Assembly (NCBI RefSeq): GCF_025244825.1
Contig: NZ_CP104263.1
Coordinates: 2,604,001 to 2,668,000, forward strand
DNA: 64,000 nt
From: Arthrobacter jinronghuae
GTDB lineage: Bacteria; Actinomycetota; Actinomycetes; Actinomycetales; Micrococcaceae
Direction: 5' to 3'
How positions within the stretch are numbered: the first letter of the stretch is position 1; each line of letters opens with the position of its first letter. Under the pieces are notes generated by a model that saw nothing but the letters and a program-made list of their open reading frames with translations, had not been told where the DNA came from and made no database searches. Shown in pieces: positions 31,337 to 39,996 of the stretch. Made by a program: the position numbers and the translations under genes.

Positions 31337-31985
31337 CGCGCACCGTCAATACAATCTCGGGTGCTTCGGGGTCGCGTTCGATCTTTGAGCGGAGCCTCTG
31401 CACATGCACATTCACCAGCCGCGTGTCGGCGGCGTGGCGGTACCCCCAGACCTGTTCAAGCAGCATCTCGCGGGTGAAAACCTGCCAGGGCTTGCGTGCC
31501 AGTGCCACGAGCAGGTCGAATTCCAGCGGCGTCAGCGAAACGCTGTCGCTGCCTCGGGTCACGGAGTGGCCCGCAACGTCAATGGAGACCTCGCCGATCC
31601 GCAGGGTCTCCGGTGATTTCTGGTCGCCCGGGCGCAGCCGGGCACGCACGCGCGCCACCAGCTCCGCGGGTTTGAAGGGCTTGGGCACATAATCGTCGGC
31701 GCCGGATTCCAGGCCGCGCACGACGTCGGACGTGTCGGACTTGGCGGTGAGCATAACGATGGGGGTGTCGGACTCGCTGCGGATCTGCCGGCACACTTCG
31801 ATGCCGTCGATGCCGGGAAGCATCAGGTCCAGCAACACCAGATCCGGCTTGCTGTTGCGGAACACTTCGAGTGCGGAGGAACCGTCGGCACAGAACACCG
31901 GTTCAAACCCGTCGTTGCGCAGCACAATACCGATCATTTCGGCGAGTGCTTCGTCGTCGTCTACGACCAGTATGCGTGCCTTCAT
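31308..31985 (-). CDS. mtrA: Response regulator MtrA
   Basis: An OmpR/PhoB-type transcription factor. Of its 225 residues, 1-115 form the receiver: acidic pocket Asp10/Asp11, phospho-acceptor Asp53 in LLDLMLPG, conserved Thr in MLTAK and Lys in VPKPFKP. Residues about 130-225 form the winged-helix DNA-binding domain (SLTPLEFDLLVALARKPWQVFTREMLLEQVWGY). I start it at ATG 31985, the family start MKARILVVDDD, with GGGAGC upstream; the frame is open to 32039. First gene of mtrA-mtrB-lpqB. A 208-bp intergenic region divergent from the next gene must hold its promoter. Confidence 0.97.
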   Translation of the reverse strand: MKARILVVDDDEALAEMIGIVLRNDGFEPVFCADGSSALEVFRNSKPDLVLLDLMLPGIDGIEVCRQIRSESDTPIVMLTAKSDTSDVVRGLESGADDYVPKPFKPAELVARVRARLRPGDQKSPETLRIGEVSIDVAGHSVTRGSDSVSLTPLEFDLLVALARKPWQVFTREMLLEQVWGYRHAADTRLVNVHVQRLRSKIERDPEAPEIVLTVRGVGYKAGQS

Positions 31986-32193
31986 AGCTCCCTGTTTCCG
32001 CTGCTTGACTTCCGCGCCGCTGCGCGTCCGGAGCAGCATCGGCTGCCGCTCCCCACGGCGTTAAGCCGACTAAGTTAATCCCTATCATCCTAAGGGACAC
32101 ATATGCCGCCACGGCTCGCCGGGTGCCGTTTGGGCGGAGCGTCACTATAGTCGAGGTAACTAAAAGCTACTGCCTGCGGGGGAACGGGTAAGG

Positions 32194-33513
32194 ATGAGCG
32201 AGCAAGAACACAACGACCGGCACTACAGTGGCCCGGGAAACAGCAGCCCCGAGTACCGGGCGCCGAACGACGGCGCCCGGATGCCTGTGCCCGGAATGCC
32301 GCAGCCTCCCGTGAACCCGTGGGCGCAGCAGCAGGGTCCTCCGCCGCCCGGAATGCCGCAGCCTCCCGTGAACCCGTGGGCGCAGCAGCAGGGTAATCCG
32401 TGGACGCAGCAACCTGCTGCGCAGGGCTACCCGCCGCAGGCATCCGCCTGGGACCAGCCCAACCCCTACCGGGGAGGCCCCCTCCCCCAGCCCGGTTACA
32501 CGCCTCCGCCCAAACCGGGCATCATTCCCCTGCGCCCCCTGGGACTGGGTGAAATCCTTGACGGAGCGTTCCAGGCGTGCCGGCGCAACGCGTTGGCCGC
32601 CTTCGGCAACGCGTTCGTGGTCCAAGCTGTCGTGAGCGTGCTGCTGATCGGACTCGGCGCGGGCTTTTTCGTCTCCATTGACGGGTGGCTGCAGAGCGGA
32701 TCAGCGAGCGGCGAAGTCACGGGCCCGGTCCTGGGAACGGTCGTGGGGGCGGTTTCGACCCTCGGCGGCCTGTCAATGGCCGGGGTATTGATTGTCCAGG
32801 GACTCCTGGTCCTTCCGGTAGTGCGGTCCACCCTGAACCTGCGGACCGGCTTCGGCCAGGTCTGGCGGCTGGCCCGCGGCACCCTCGGCCCGCTTGCCGG
32901 CCTCGGATTACTAATGCTGGCCGGTGCCGCCGTGGGCGTCACGGTCCTGGCCATGCTGGCTTACCTGATCATCGATACTTTCGATGCAGCGGGGCTTATC
33001 GTGGTGATCCCGGCCCTGTTCGCGGTGATGGCCGCGGCTGTGTGGGTCTCGGTGAAACTCTCCCTGGCACCGGCAGCACTGGTATTGGAAGGTATCGGTG
33101 TCTTCCCTGCGATTCGGCGGTCCTGGCGCCTCACCGGACGCAACTGGTGGCGCACCTTCGGTGTCATGGCCCTGACGAGCCTGATCGTCAATATCCTTAC
33201 CCAGGTCCTTACGGTGCCGCTCTCCTTCGTCGGGAGCATGCTCACCCTGGCGGAAAGCGCCGTCCTCATCGGAGTCAGCGTTGTCCTGATCCTGGTTTTC
33301 TCCCTGCTGCTGGGCGCGTTGGCCTGTGCCTTCCAAAGTGCCGTCACGGCCCTGCTGTATGTTGACCTCCGAATCCGCCGGGAAGGCTTCGACCTTGCCT
33401 TGATGAAGGATCAGGAGAATCCGCAGGCACAGGATCCGGACTTCCTGCCTGGGCGTAACGCCGTGCCCATGGCCCGGAACACGCCGCCCGGTCCCCCTGC
33501 GGGCATGAAGTAG
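32194..33513 (+). CDS. Multi-spanning membrane protein with Pro/Gln-rich N-terminus
   Basis: A 439-aa protein. Residues 1-115 are a disordered Pro/Gln/Gly-rich cytoplasmic tail containing two identical PGMPQPPVNPWAQQQ units. Residues about 125-400 hold six hydrophobic helices of the kind annotated as glycerophosphoryl diester phosphodiesterase membrane domain proteins; no catalytic GDPD domain is present. The start PLGLGEILDGAFQACRRNALAAF marks the conserved domain. It lies just upstream of the DUF4129-MoxR operon with 2 bp to the next gene, so it probably belongs to that transcription unit. Function unknown. Confidence 0.8.
   Translation: MSEQEHNDRHYSGPGNSSPEYRAPNDGARMPVPGMPQPPVNPWAQQQGPPPPGMPQPPVNPWAQQQGNPWTQQPAAQGYPPQASAWDQPNPYRGGPLPQPGYTPPPKPGIIPLRPLGLGEILDGAFQACRRNALAAFGNAFVVQAVVSVLLIGLGAGFFVSIDGWLQSGSASGEVTGPVLGTVVGAVSTLGGLSMAGVLIVQGLLVLPVVRSTLNLRTGFGQVWRLARGTLGPLAGLGLLMLAGAAVGVTVLAMLAYLIIDTFDAAGLIVVIPALFAVMAAAVWVSVKLSLAPAALVLEGIGVFPAIRRSWRLTGRNWWRTFGVMALTSLIVNILTQVLTVPLSFVGSMLTLAESAVLIGVSVVLILVFSLLLGALACAFQSAVTALLYVDLRIRREGFDLALMKDQENPQAQDPDFLPGRNAVPMARNTPPGPPAGMK
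32289..32394 (+). repeat. 57-bp tandem duplication inside a coding region
   Basis: Two identical 49-bp copies at 32289-32337 and 32346-32394 (period 57 bp) keep the frame and duplicate the peptide PGMPQPPVNPWAQQQ. Exact identity suggests a recent slippage or duplication. Confidence 0.95.
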
Positions 33514-33515
33514 AC

Positions 33516-34199
33516 ATGCCGTCCCCAGCACGCCTCTGGTCCGGCGCCGCCATGGAGGCCCCGATCGAGCCCGATGCCGACCAGGCACGGGACTGGGCAC
33601 GCGAGGAGCTGTCCAAGCGCGTGTACGAAGAAGCCGAACCCGGCCTGCTCGACCGGTTCTGGGCACGGGTCAGCGACTGGCTGAACGAGTTGTTCGAGGA
33701 TGCGGACGGTCTCGGCGCGGGTCCGGGAGTCCTGGTACTGGTCCTGGCCGCCGTCGTGCTGGTGGCCGTGGCCATTCTCGTGATTCGCCCCCGCTTGAAT
33801 GCGTCCGCTAAAAAGCGGGCCGAGGTCTTCGCGCACGACGTCGTGGAACGGGCGACCGACCACCGTACCCGCGCGGACCAGGCCGCCGCAGAGAACCGTT
33901 GGAATGAGGCCCTTGCCGAGTATTTCCGCGCGATGGTCCGTTCGGCGGAGGAACGGGTCATTTTCGATGCCCGGCCCGCCCGGACGGCCGCCGAAGCCGG
34001 CACCAGGCTGGCCGCCGCCTTCCCGGACTTCCACCCGGAGATCACGTGGATCCAGCAGCGGTTCGACGAAGTGCTCTATGGGAAGGGGATTGCCGCGGAC
34101 GCGGACTACCGACGCGCATCTGCCCTTGATACGGCTTTGGAGGCGGCCCGTCCTGCATCTTCGGCATCGGCGGAACCGCCGCTGGCGGTGCCGCAATGA
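33516..34199 (+). CDS. DUF4129-domain membrane protein
   Basis: A 227-aa protein with one central membrane helix (about 68-90, GVLVLVLAAVVLVAVAILVI) and a C-terminal DUF4129 region (about 130-200, WNEALAEYFRAMVRSAEERV). An amphipathic N-terminal segment contains WARVSDWLNELFEDADG. DUF4129 proteins commonly accompany MoxR ATPases and DUF58 proteins and may link to transglutaminase-like processes. Its stop overlaps the next start by 4 bp (ATGA). Confidence 0.82.
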   Translation: MPSPARLWSGAAMEAPIEPDADQARDWAREELSKRVYEEAEPGLLDRFWARVSDWLNELFEDADGLGAGPGVLVLVLAAVVLVAVAILVIRPRLNASAKKRAEVFAHDVVERATDHRTRADQAAAENRWNEALAEYFRAMVRSAEERVIFDARPARTAAEAGTRLAAAFPDFHPEITWIQQRFDEVLYGKGIAADADYRRASALDTALEAARPASSASAEPPLAVPQ

Positions 34200-35428
34200 G
34201 CCGGGTTGCCGCTGAAGCGGTGCCTTCCGGCAGCATTGGTGCCCCGGGAAGTGAAGGCGACGAAGAGCCGGGGCGGGTACGCAGCCGGGTCGCGGCCTGG
34301 CTGCGCCGGCACCGGGTCCCGCTTCTGCTTCTGCTGCTGCTCTGCGGAGTCGTGATTGCTTCGGTCTGGGGACGTGCTGATCACGACACCGCTGCCCTCT
34401 CCCCCGCCAACCCTGCCCCGGACGGAGCCATGGCCGCCGCCGAAATCCTGGCGGACCAGGGAGTGGACGTGCAGCATCACCAGACGTTGGCGGAAGCGCA
34501 GGCCGCCCTGGATGACAATCCCGGGGCGACTCTGCTGTTCCTTGATCCCTCGGGCTTCCTCACCGGTGAACAACGCGAGGACCTTGCCGACGCTGCCGGC
34601 CGGGTAGTGCTCGTGGAACCGTCCTTTGAGCAACTGGCGGATTTTGCGCCTCAGATCCGTTCCGCCGGAGTTCTTCCCGAGGATCCTGACCGCCACCGGC
34701 TCGACGCTGACTGCAGCAACGAAGATGCCGAGGCGGCCGGAGCCATTGATGCCGGCGGGAAAACCTACCGGGGGCCCGTCACCTGCTTCCCGGCTCCGGG
34801 CAGCCAGGGCGCCGGCGCTGCGGGTGCCTATGCGGCTACCGAGGGCGGTTCCACCGTGGTGCTTGGCAGCGCGGACCTGCTCGCCAACGAAAGCGTTGCC
34901 CTCGAGGGCAACGCCGCACTGGTTTTCCGCACGCTCGGTGCGGACGAAACACTGGTCTGGTACCAGGCCGGCCCCTTCGATATTCCCGCGTCGGAAGCAC
35001 CCGCCGATCCCTTTGCCTTGCTGCCCCCATGGGTGAATCCGCTCCTGTTCTGGCTCCTGCTGGTCGCCTGCGCCGCAGCTTTCTGGCGCGGCCGCAGGCT
35101 GGGGCCGCTGGTGGAGGAACCCCTGCCCGTTATCGTCCATGCGGCCGAGACCGCTGAGGGCCGGGCCCGCCTGTACCAGGACAGCCAGGCGGTGTCCCAT
35201 GCAGCCGCCACACTGCGTGCCGCGGCCATGACCCGGCTGGCGGCGCACCTGCGGGTGGGCCCGGGCGCCGGCGTCGACACGGTCACGCGTGCGGCGGCGA
35301 ACGCATCCGGCCGCAGCTATTCCGAGATTGACCATCTGCTCAACCAGCGACTGCCCGGAACGGGCGCGGAACTCGTGCGCTGGGCGCAGGACCTGAAAGA
35401 CCTAGAGGAAGAGGCCACTTCATCATGA
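34196..35428 (+). CDS. DUF4350-domain membrane protein
   Basis: A 410-aa protein with a membrane helix at about 41-58. An extracytoplasmic DUF4350 domain (about 70-270) resembles a class-I glutamine-amidotransferase-like fold, with ADHDTAALSPANPAPDGAMAAAEIL at its start (quoted in part). A second helix near 285-300 and a cytoplasmic tail complete it. It overlaps both neighbours by 4 bp, giving strong translational coupling in the DUF4129-DUF4350-MoxR-DUF58 order. The role in the MoxR system is unknown; a ligand-binding or scaffold role is inferred. Confidence 0.82.
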   Translation: MSRVAAEAVPSGSIGAPGSEGDEEPGRVRSRVAAWLRRHRVPLLLLLLLCGVVIASVWGRADHDTAALSPANPAPDGAMAAAEILADQGVDVQHHQTLAEAQAALDDNPGATLLFLDPSGFLTGEQREDLADAAGRVVLVEPSFEQLADFAPQIRSAGVLPEDPDRHRLDADCSNEDAEAAGAIDAGGKTYRGPVTCFPAPGSQGAGAAGAYAATEGGSTVVLGSADLLANESVALEGNAALVFRTLGADETLVWYQAGPFDIPASEAPADPFALLPPWVNPLLFWLLLVACAAAFWRGRRLGPLVEEPLPVIVHAAETAEGRARLYQDSQAVSHAAATLRAAAMTRLAAHLRVGPGAGVDTVTRAAANASGRSYSEIDHLLNQRLPGTGAELVRWAQDLKDLEEEATSS

Positions 35429-36459
35429 GCCAGCAGTACGAGCCCTACGCACCCGCACCCTCCGGAGCCGCCAACGGCACCGCGCCGGCGCCTCCTCCCT
35501 CTCCGGGAGAGGACCCCGTGCGTGCTGCCCTGGAGCAGGTCCGGCGTGAGGTTGCCAAGGCAGTGGTGGGGCAGGACGCGGCCGTGACGGGCTTGATCAT
35601 CGCCCTGCTGGCCAGGGGGCATGTGCTGCTCGAGGGGGTGCCCGGCGTCGCCAAGACGCTGTTGGTTCGAAGCCTTTCCGCGGCGTTGGACCTGGACACC
35701 AAGCGCGTCCAGTTCACCCCCGACCTCATGCCCGGCGACGTCACCGGCTCCCTGATCTACGACAACCGTTCCTCCGAGTTCTCCTTCCGGGAGGGACCGG
35801 TGTTCACCAACATCCTGCTCGCGGACGAAATCAACCGCACGCCGCCCAAGACCCAGGCGTCCCTGCTGGAAGCCATGGAGGAACGCCAGGTGACCGTCGA
35901 CGGCGTCACCCGTCCGCTGCCCGAGCCGTTCATTGTTGCGGCGACCCAGAACCCGGTGGAGTACGAGGGAACGTACCCGCTCCCCGAGGCCCAGCTCGAC
36001 CGGTTCCTGCTGAAGATGACGCTAGACCTGCCCGGCCGGGAGGACGAGATCGAGGTGATCCGCCGGCACAGCGGCGGCTTCGATCCGCGGAACCTCGCCG
36101 CGGCCGGCGTCCGGCCGGTGGCTTCGGCCCGGGACCTGGAGCTGGCACGCGAGGCAGTGGCCAGGGTAACCGTTGCACCCGAGGTCCTCGCCTACATCGT
36201 GGACCTGGTCCGGGCGACGCGTTCGGCGCCGTCGTTCCAGCTAGGGGTGTCCCCCCGCGGGGCAACTGCCCTCCTGAATACTGCGCGGGCCTGGGCCTGG
36301 CTCTCGGGACGGACCTTCGTGACTCCGGATGACGTCAAGGCGCTCACCCTTCCCGCCCTGCGGCACCGCGTGGCGCTTCGGCCCGAGGCCCAGATGGACG
36401 GGGTCAATGTGGACGATGTGCTGGGAAGCATCCTCGCCACAGTGCCGGTTCCCCGGTAG
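35425..36459 (+). CDS. MoxR-family AAA+ ATPase
   Basis: MoxR ATPases act as chaperones that assemble or mature multi-subunit complexes, often with von Willebrand factor proteins. The 344-aa protein has Walker A GVPGVAKTLLV (about 72-82), Walker B ILLADEINRTPPKTQ, sensor 1 VAATQNPVEYEG and a C-terminal lid domain. The N-terminal 30 residues are Pro/Ala-rich. It overlaps DUF4350 by 4 bp and precedes DUF58 by 5 bp, so it is one polycistron. Confidence 0.95.
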   Translation: MSQQYEPYAPAPSGAANGTAPAPPPSPGEDPVRAALEQVRREVAKAVVGQDAAVTGLIIALLARGHVLLEGVPGVAKTLLVRSLSAALDLDTKRVQFTPDLMPGDVTGSLIYDNRSSEFSFREGPVFTNILLADEINRTPPKTQASLLEAMEERQVTVDGVTRPLPEPFIVAATQNPVEYEGTYPLPEAQLDRFLLKMTLDLPGREDEIEVIRRHSGGFDPRNLAAAGVRPVASARDLELAREAVARVTVAPEVLAYIVDLVRATRSAPSFQLGVSPRGATALLNTARAWAWLSGRTFVTPDDVKALTLPALRHRVALRPEAQMDGVNVDDVLGSILATVPVPR

Positions 36460-36464
36460 CGCCG

Positions 36465-37757
36465 ATGGCTGTTTCGGGCCGCTTTGTCCTGCTGGCGCTC
36501 CTGGGCTCCGTGGCCGTGGTGCTGTACCCCGGCGCCGTCTCGATCCTGCTCTGGCTGGCCTTCCTGGCCGCCGCTGCCGGACTGGACCTGCTGCTGGCTG
36601 CCCCCGTTCGGCGGCTCCGCGTGGAGCGGCGCCTGCCGGACAGCGTGCGGCTGAGTGAAACGACGGCAGGCACCCTGGTGGTCCGCAATGACGCCAAGGC
36701 CCGGCTGCGGGCCGTGGTCCGGGACGGCTGGCAGCCTTCTGCCGGTGCCCGCAACCCGCAGCAGCGCCTGACCGTTCCGGCCGGTGAAGCCCGGACCATG
36801 GAAGTGGTGCTGGAACCCGCCCGCCGCGGGATCCTGAAAAGCGGACATGTGGCGGTACGCAGTTTCGGGCCTCTTGGGCTCGCGGCCCGTCAGCGGACGC
36901 TGCCTGTCCCCGCGGAAATCCGGGTGCTTCCTCCGTTCCACGCCAAGCGGCACCTGCCTTCCAAGCTGCGCAGGCTAAGGGAGCTGGACGGCAACACGTC
37001 GGTACAGCTGCGCGGAGCCGGAACCGAATTCGACTCCCTGCGCGAATATGTGCGCGGCGACGACGTCCGCTCCATCGACTGGCGTGCCACCGCCCGGCGC
37101 CGGGAGACCGTAGTGCGGACCTGGCGGCCCGAACGCGACCGCAGGGTGGTCATTGCCCTGGACACCTCCCGGACGTCCGCCGCCCGGATCGACGACGAAC
37201 CCCGCCTGGACACCGGCATTGAAGCTACCCTGCTCCTGGCCGTGCTTGCCCGCAGCGGCGGCGACCGTGTTGACTTCCTGGCCTTCGACCGGCGGATCCG
37301 GGCGCGTGTTGACTCCGGCGGCAAGGAAAACCTGCTGAGCCGGCTCGTCACTGCGGCGGCACCGCTGGAACCCGAACTCATCGAAGCGGATTTCTCCCTG
37401 CTGCCCGGCGCAGTGCACGCCGTGTCCGCACGCCGCTCCCTTGTTGTCCTGATCACCGCACTGGATTCCGGAGCTGTGGAGGAGGGGTTGGTGCAGGTCC
37501 TGCCCCGGCTGCTGGAAAAGCACGTGGTGGTGGTTGCCTCCGTGCGGGATCCGGGCCTGGACGAACTGCGTTCCGGCGGAGGTACAACGCCGGCGGTCTT
37601 CCGTGCCGCGGCAGCGGAGCGGGCCCTGCTCGACCGGGCTGCGGTCAGTGCGCAGCTGCGCTCGATGGGAGCGGAAGTTGTGGATGAGCCGCCGCACGAG
37701 CTGGCGCCGAAACTTGCAGATATGTATCTCCGCCTCAAGGCCGCCGGAAGGCTGTAG
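36465..37757 (+). CDS. DUF58-domain (vWA-like) membrane protein
   Basis: A 430-aa protein with two N-terminal membrane helices (about 5-40) and a DUF58/vWA-like domain. The family signature is RGAGTEFDSLREYVRGDDVRSIDWRATARR (partly quoted as GDDVRSIDWRATARR, about 205-219), followed by VVIALDTSRTS, which corresponds to a MIDAS-like segment (DxSxx replaced by DTSRT). DUF58 proteins are the usual partners of MoxR ATPases. It lies 5 bp after moxR and 2 bp before the DUF4166 gene. Confidence 0.93.
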   Translation: MAVSGRFVLLALLGSVAVVLYPGAVSILLWLAFLAAAAGLDLLLAAPVRRLRVERRLPDSVRLSETTAGTLVVRNDAKARLRAVVRDGWQPSAGARNPQQRLTVPAGEARTMEVVLEPARRGILKSGHVAVRSFGPLGLAARQRTLPVPAEIRVLPPFHAKRHLPSKLRRLRELDGNTSVQLRGAGTEFDSLREYVRGDDVRSIDWRATARRRETVVRTWRPERDRRVVIALDTSRTSAARIDDEPRLDTGIEATLLLAVLARSGGDRVDFLAFDRRIRARVDSGGKENLLSRLVTAAAPLEPELIEADFSLLPGAVHAVSARRSLVVLITALDSGAVEEGLVQVLPRLLEKHVVVVASVRDPGLDELRSGGGTTPAVFRAAAAERALLDRAAVSAQLRSMGAEVVDEPPHELAPKLADMYLRLKAAGRL

Positions 37758-37759
37758 CC

Positions 37760-38434
37760 ATGGACTCCGTGTACCAGCAGGTCCTCGGATCAGGGTTTCT
37801 CCGCCTGCAGCCCCAGCTGCAGGCGTATTTCAGCCTCGGCCCGGACACCGGCCGGTTCGGTGAAGGCACCGGCGTATTTCTCCGTGCCGGCTGTCCACGG
37901 GCCTGGCTGCGTCCGCTGCTGCCGCTGGTTCCGGTGTCCAACGCTTTTTTCCCGGAGTACGGGACCTCCGTCCCCTTCTCCATCCGCAACTATCCGCACC
38001 TCGACCCGTGGGGCCGGCCGGCGCTGACGGCGGTCCGCCGCTTCGATTTCCCGGGCCGGCAGCGGACCTTCGAGGACACCACTGTGCTGACCGGTCCCGG
38101 GGTCCTGACGGATTATCTGGGCCGCCGCCGCAACCTGGCCACGAACCTGCTGCTGCGGGTTTCGGACGACGGTCATCTGCACATGAATTCCCCGGGAAGC
38201 CGGCTGTTCCTCGGTCCGCTGCGGCTGCCCCTGCCGGACTTCGCCGGTGCCGACGCGCAGGTGGAACAGTGGTGGGACGCGCAGCAGGATCAGTTCCGGA
38301 TCCGCACCCGGGTCATCCAGCGGCAGGTCGGCACGGTTTTCGAGTACGACGGCGCCTTCACCTACGCCAGCCGGGATTTCGACGGCGGCCTGCCTGCCGA
38401 CGTCGAACCGGCACGCTGGGAGCGCCGGACCTAG
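37760..38434 (+). CDS. DUF4166-domain protein
   Basis: A 224-aa soluble protein of the DUF4166 family, function unknown. Visible family-like features are the opening SVYQQVLGSGFLRLQPQLQAYF, the short FPEYGTSVPF segment and the C-terminal beta-rich region (RTRVIQRQVGTVFEYDGAFTY). It begins 2 bp after the DUF58 stop and so is the last gene of the MoxR operon here. This is a less common addition to that cluster. It converges on the MetE-like gene 21 bp away. Confidence 0.8.
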   Translation: MDSVYQQVLGSGFLRLQPQLQAYFSLGPDTGRFGEGTGVFLRAGCPRAWLRPLLPLVPVSNAFFPEYGTSVPFSIRNYPHLDPWGRPALTAVRRFDFPGRQRTFEDTTVLTGPGVLTDYLGRRRNLATNLLLRVSDDGHLHMNSPGSRLFLGPLRLPLPDFAGADAQVEQWWDAQQDQFRIRTRVIQRQVGTVFEYDGAFTYASRDFDGGLPADVEPARWERRT

Positions 38435-38455
38435 GTCCACGCGGACCGGTCCCGT

Positions 38456-39577
38456 TTACCCCTCGGCTACGACCTGGTCCAGGGCAGACGCCGTCTGAGT
38501 GAGGCGGGCCAGGACCTTCCGCGCCGCTTCCGGTGAAATATCGGCGAGCCCGGCGGCAGGTGTCAGGCGAAGCGCCGGCAGGTCCTGAAGCGGGAGTCCC
38601 AGTTTCCGCCAGGGCCGCAGCACCCGTTCCACCAGGTCGGTGACCTGGGGCAGTGCTGCTCCGTCCGCAGGAACCGGAAGGATACCCAGCCAGATCCGGC
38701 GTCCGCCTTCCACGGCTTCGGCGATGCCTTCCCAGTCGCGGGCGTCCAGCCCGGCTGCGTCGAGGGCCGCGCCCTGCGCTCCGGCACCGACGGCGAGCTC
38801 AAACGGTGACCGTGTGCCGGGCCGCAGCGGTCCGAATCCCTCCGCACGGGGCAGGGTGAAGACTGTGTCCGCGCCGACGGCTTCGATTGCTTCGCGGACC
38901 TGCTGCCAGGCGCCGGATACCTCCGACGACGGCACGGAACGCAGGGTGCGGTAGCCGCTGGCGGTGGGGATCCCGCCGGCCAGGACAGCGGCGATGTCGG
39001 GTTCGTCGACCTGCACGGTGATCCGGGCGCCCGGTGCCGACGACGACGCGCGAGCCACATAGTCGCCCACTCCGGCAGTGAAGGACTGGAGAATCTCCCG
39101 GCGCGCACCTGCGTCGGACAACGCCCGTTCGCCGTTATGCAGATAAAGGTTCGCGGCTAGCGAGAGCGGCCCCCGTACGGAGATTTTCAGCGCTTCGCCC
39201 GTTCGTTCTTCCGCTCCGACGACGTCGGCCAGTGCGTTCAGGTCCTGGGTCAGCAGGGATGCCGCGCGCCGGTGGTCCTTGCCCGGCCGCCCCACCAGAC
39301 GCCAACCGTGCGGCTGGACATCCACGAAAAGGTCCACGAGCAGGGCGGCGCTCCGGCCGAGCGCGTCCGCACCTGGCCCGCGCTGCGGCAGTTCGACCAG
39401 GAAGGGCAGGTGCGGGTCCCCCAGCTCGCCCCGGACTACCCGGCTCGATTCGACCGGATCGGTCCCCGGCCAGCTGCCGAGCGCCGTCGCCGTAACCATG
39501 CCGTTGCGTGCTTCGGGGCGGGCGGGCGGTTCCGGAAGAGCTGCTTCGCCGCGCCGGTCCTCAGGACTCCGGGACAT
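38456..39577 (-). CDS. MetE-like (UROD/MetE superfamily) protein lacking zinc ligands
   Basis: A 373-aa single-barrel protein related to the C-terminal half of cobalamin-independent methionine synthase. The N-terminal motif TALGSWPGTDPVESSRVV and the barrel motif ITVQVDEPDIAAVLAG are recognisable. The protein contains no cysteine at all, so the His-Cys-Glu-Cys zinc site that activates homocysteine in MetE cannot form. It is therefore unlikely to be an ordinary methionine synthase. It overlaps the chorismate mutase gene by 17 bp and lies downstream of mnmA and a cysteine desulfurase, a neighbourhood also seen in mycobacteria (Rv3015c near trmU/iscS). Real function unknown. Confidence 0.75.
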   Translation of the reverse strand: MSRSPEDRRGEAALPEPPARPEARNGMVTATALGSWPGTDPVESSRVVRGELGDPHLPFLVELPQRGPGADALGRSAALLVDLFVDVQPHGWRLVGRPGKDHRRAASLLTQDLNALADVVGAEERTGEALKISVRGPLSLAANLYLHNGERALSDAGARREILQSFTAGVGDYVARASSSAPGARITVQVDEPDIAAVLAGGIPTASGYRTLRSVPSSEVSGAWQQVREAIEAVGADTVFTLPRAEGFGPLRPGTRSPFELAVGAGAQGAALDAAGLDARDWEGIAEAVEGGRRIWLGILPVPADGAALPQVTDLVERVLRPWRKLGLPLQDLPALRLTPAAGLADISPEAARKVLARLTQTASALDQVVAEG

Positions 39578-39956
39578 CTGTTCCGCCGTTGCGGGTCTGG
39601 GAGATTGCCTGATGGTGGCGGATCACTTCGCTGATGATGAAGTTCAGGAATTTTTCCGCGAAGGCCGGGTCCAGATGGGCATCCGCGGCGAGGCGGCGCA
39701 GGCGCGCAATCTGGGCCACTTCCCGTCCCGGGTCCGCCGGCGGCAAGTGGTGCTCCGCCTTCAGATGGCCCACCCGCTGGGTTGCCTTGAAGCGTTCGGC
39801 AAGAAGGTACACGAGAGTCGCGTCGATGTTGTCAATGCTGCTGCGCACGGCAAGCAGCTCTTCCATGACGTCCTCGGCAACCTTCCCGGAAAGGGAACTT
39901 GCCCGCGGATCGAACTCGTGGTCCGGTGATTCGCTCATTGGTCCTGTCTGGCTCAT
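39561..39956 (-). CDS. AroQ-class chorismate mutase
   Basis: Converts chorismate to prephenate, the branch point to phenylalanine and tyrosine. The 131-aa all-helical protein has the AroQ pattern: LLAVRSSIDNIDATLVYLLAERFKATQRVGHLK (split; Arg, Lys and Asp positions of the active site visible), then PPADPGREVAQIARLRRLA. Two starts are possible, ATG 39956 and ATG 39938, because an 18-bp duplication repeats GGACCAATGAGC; the downstream one has AGGA before it. It is upstream of and overlaps the MetE-like gene. Confidence 0.9.
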   Translation of the reverse strand: MSQTGPMSESPDHEFDPRASSLSGKVAEDVMEELLAVRSSIDNIDATLVYLLAERFKATQRVGHLKAEHHLPPADPGREVAQIARLRRLAADAHLDPAFAEKFLNFIISEVIRHHQAISQTRNGGTDVPES

Positions 39957-39996
39957 TGGTCCAGTTTAGGTGGAGCGGCTCCCGGCCCGGAGCACA

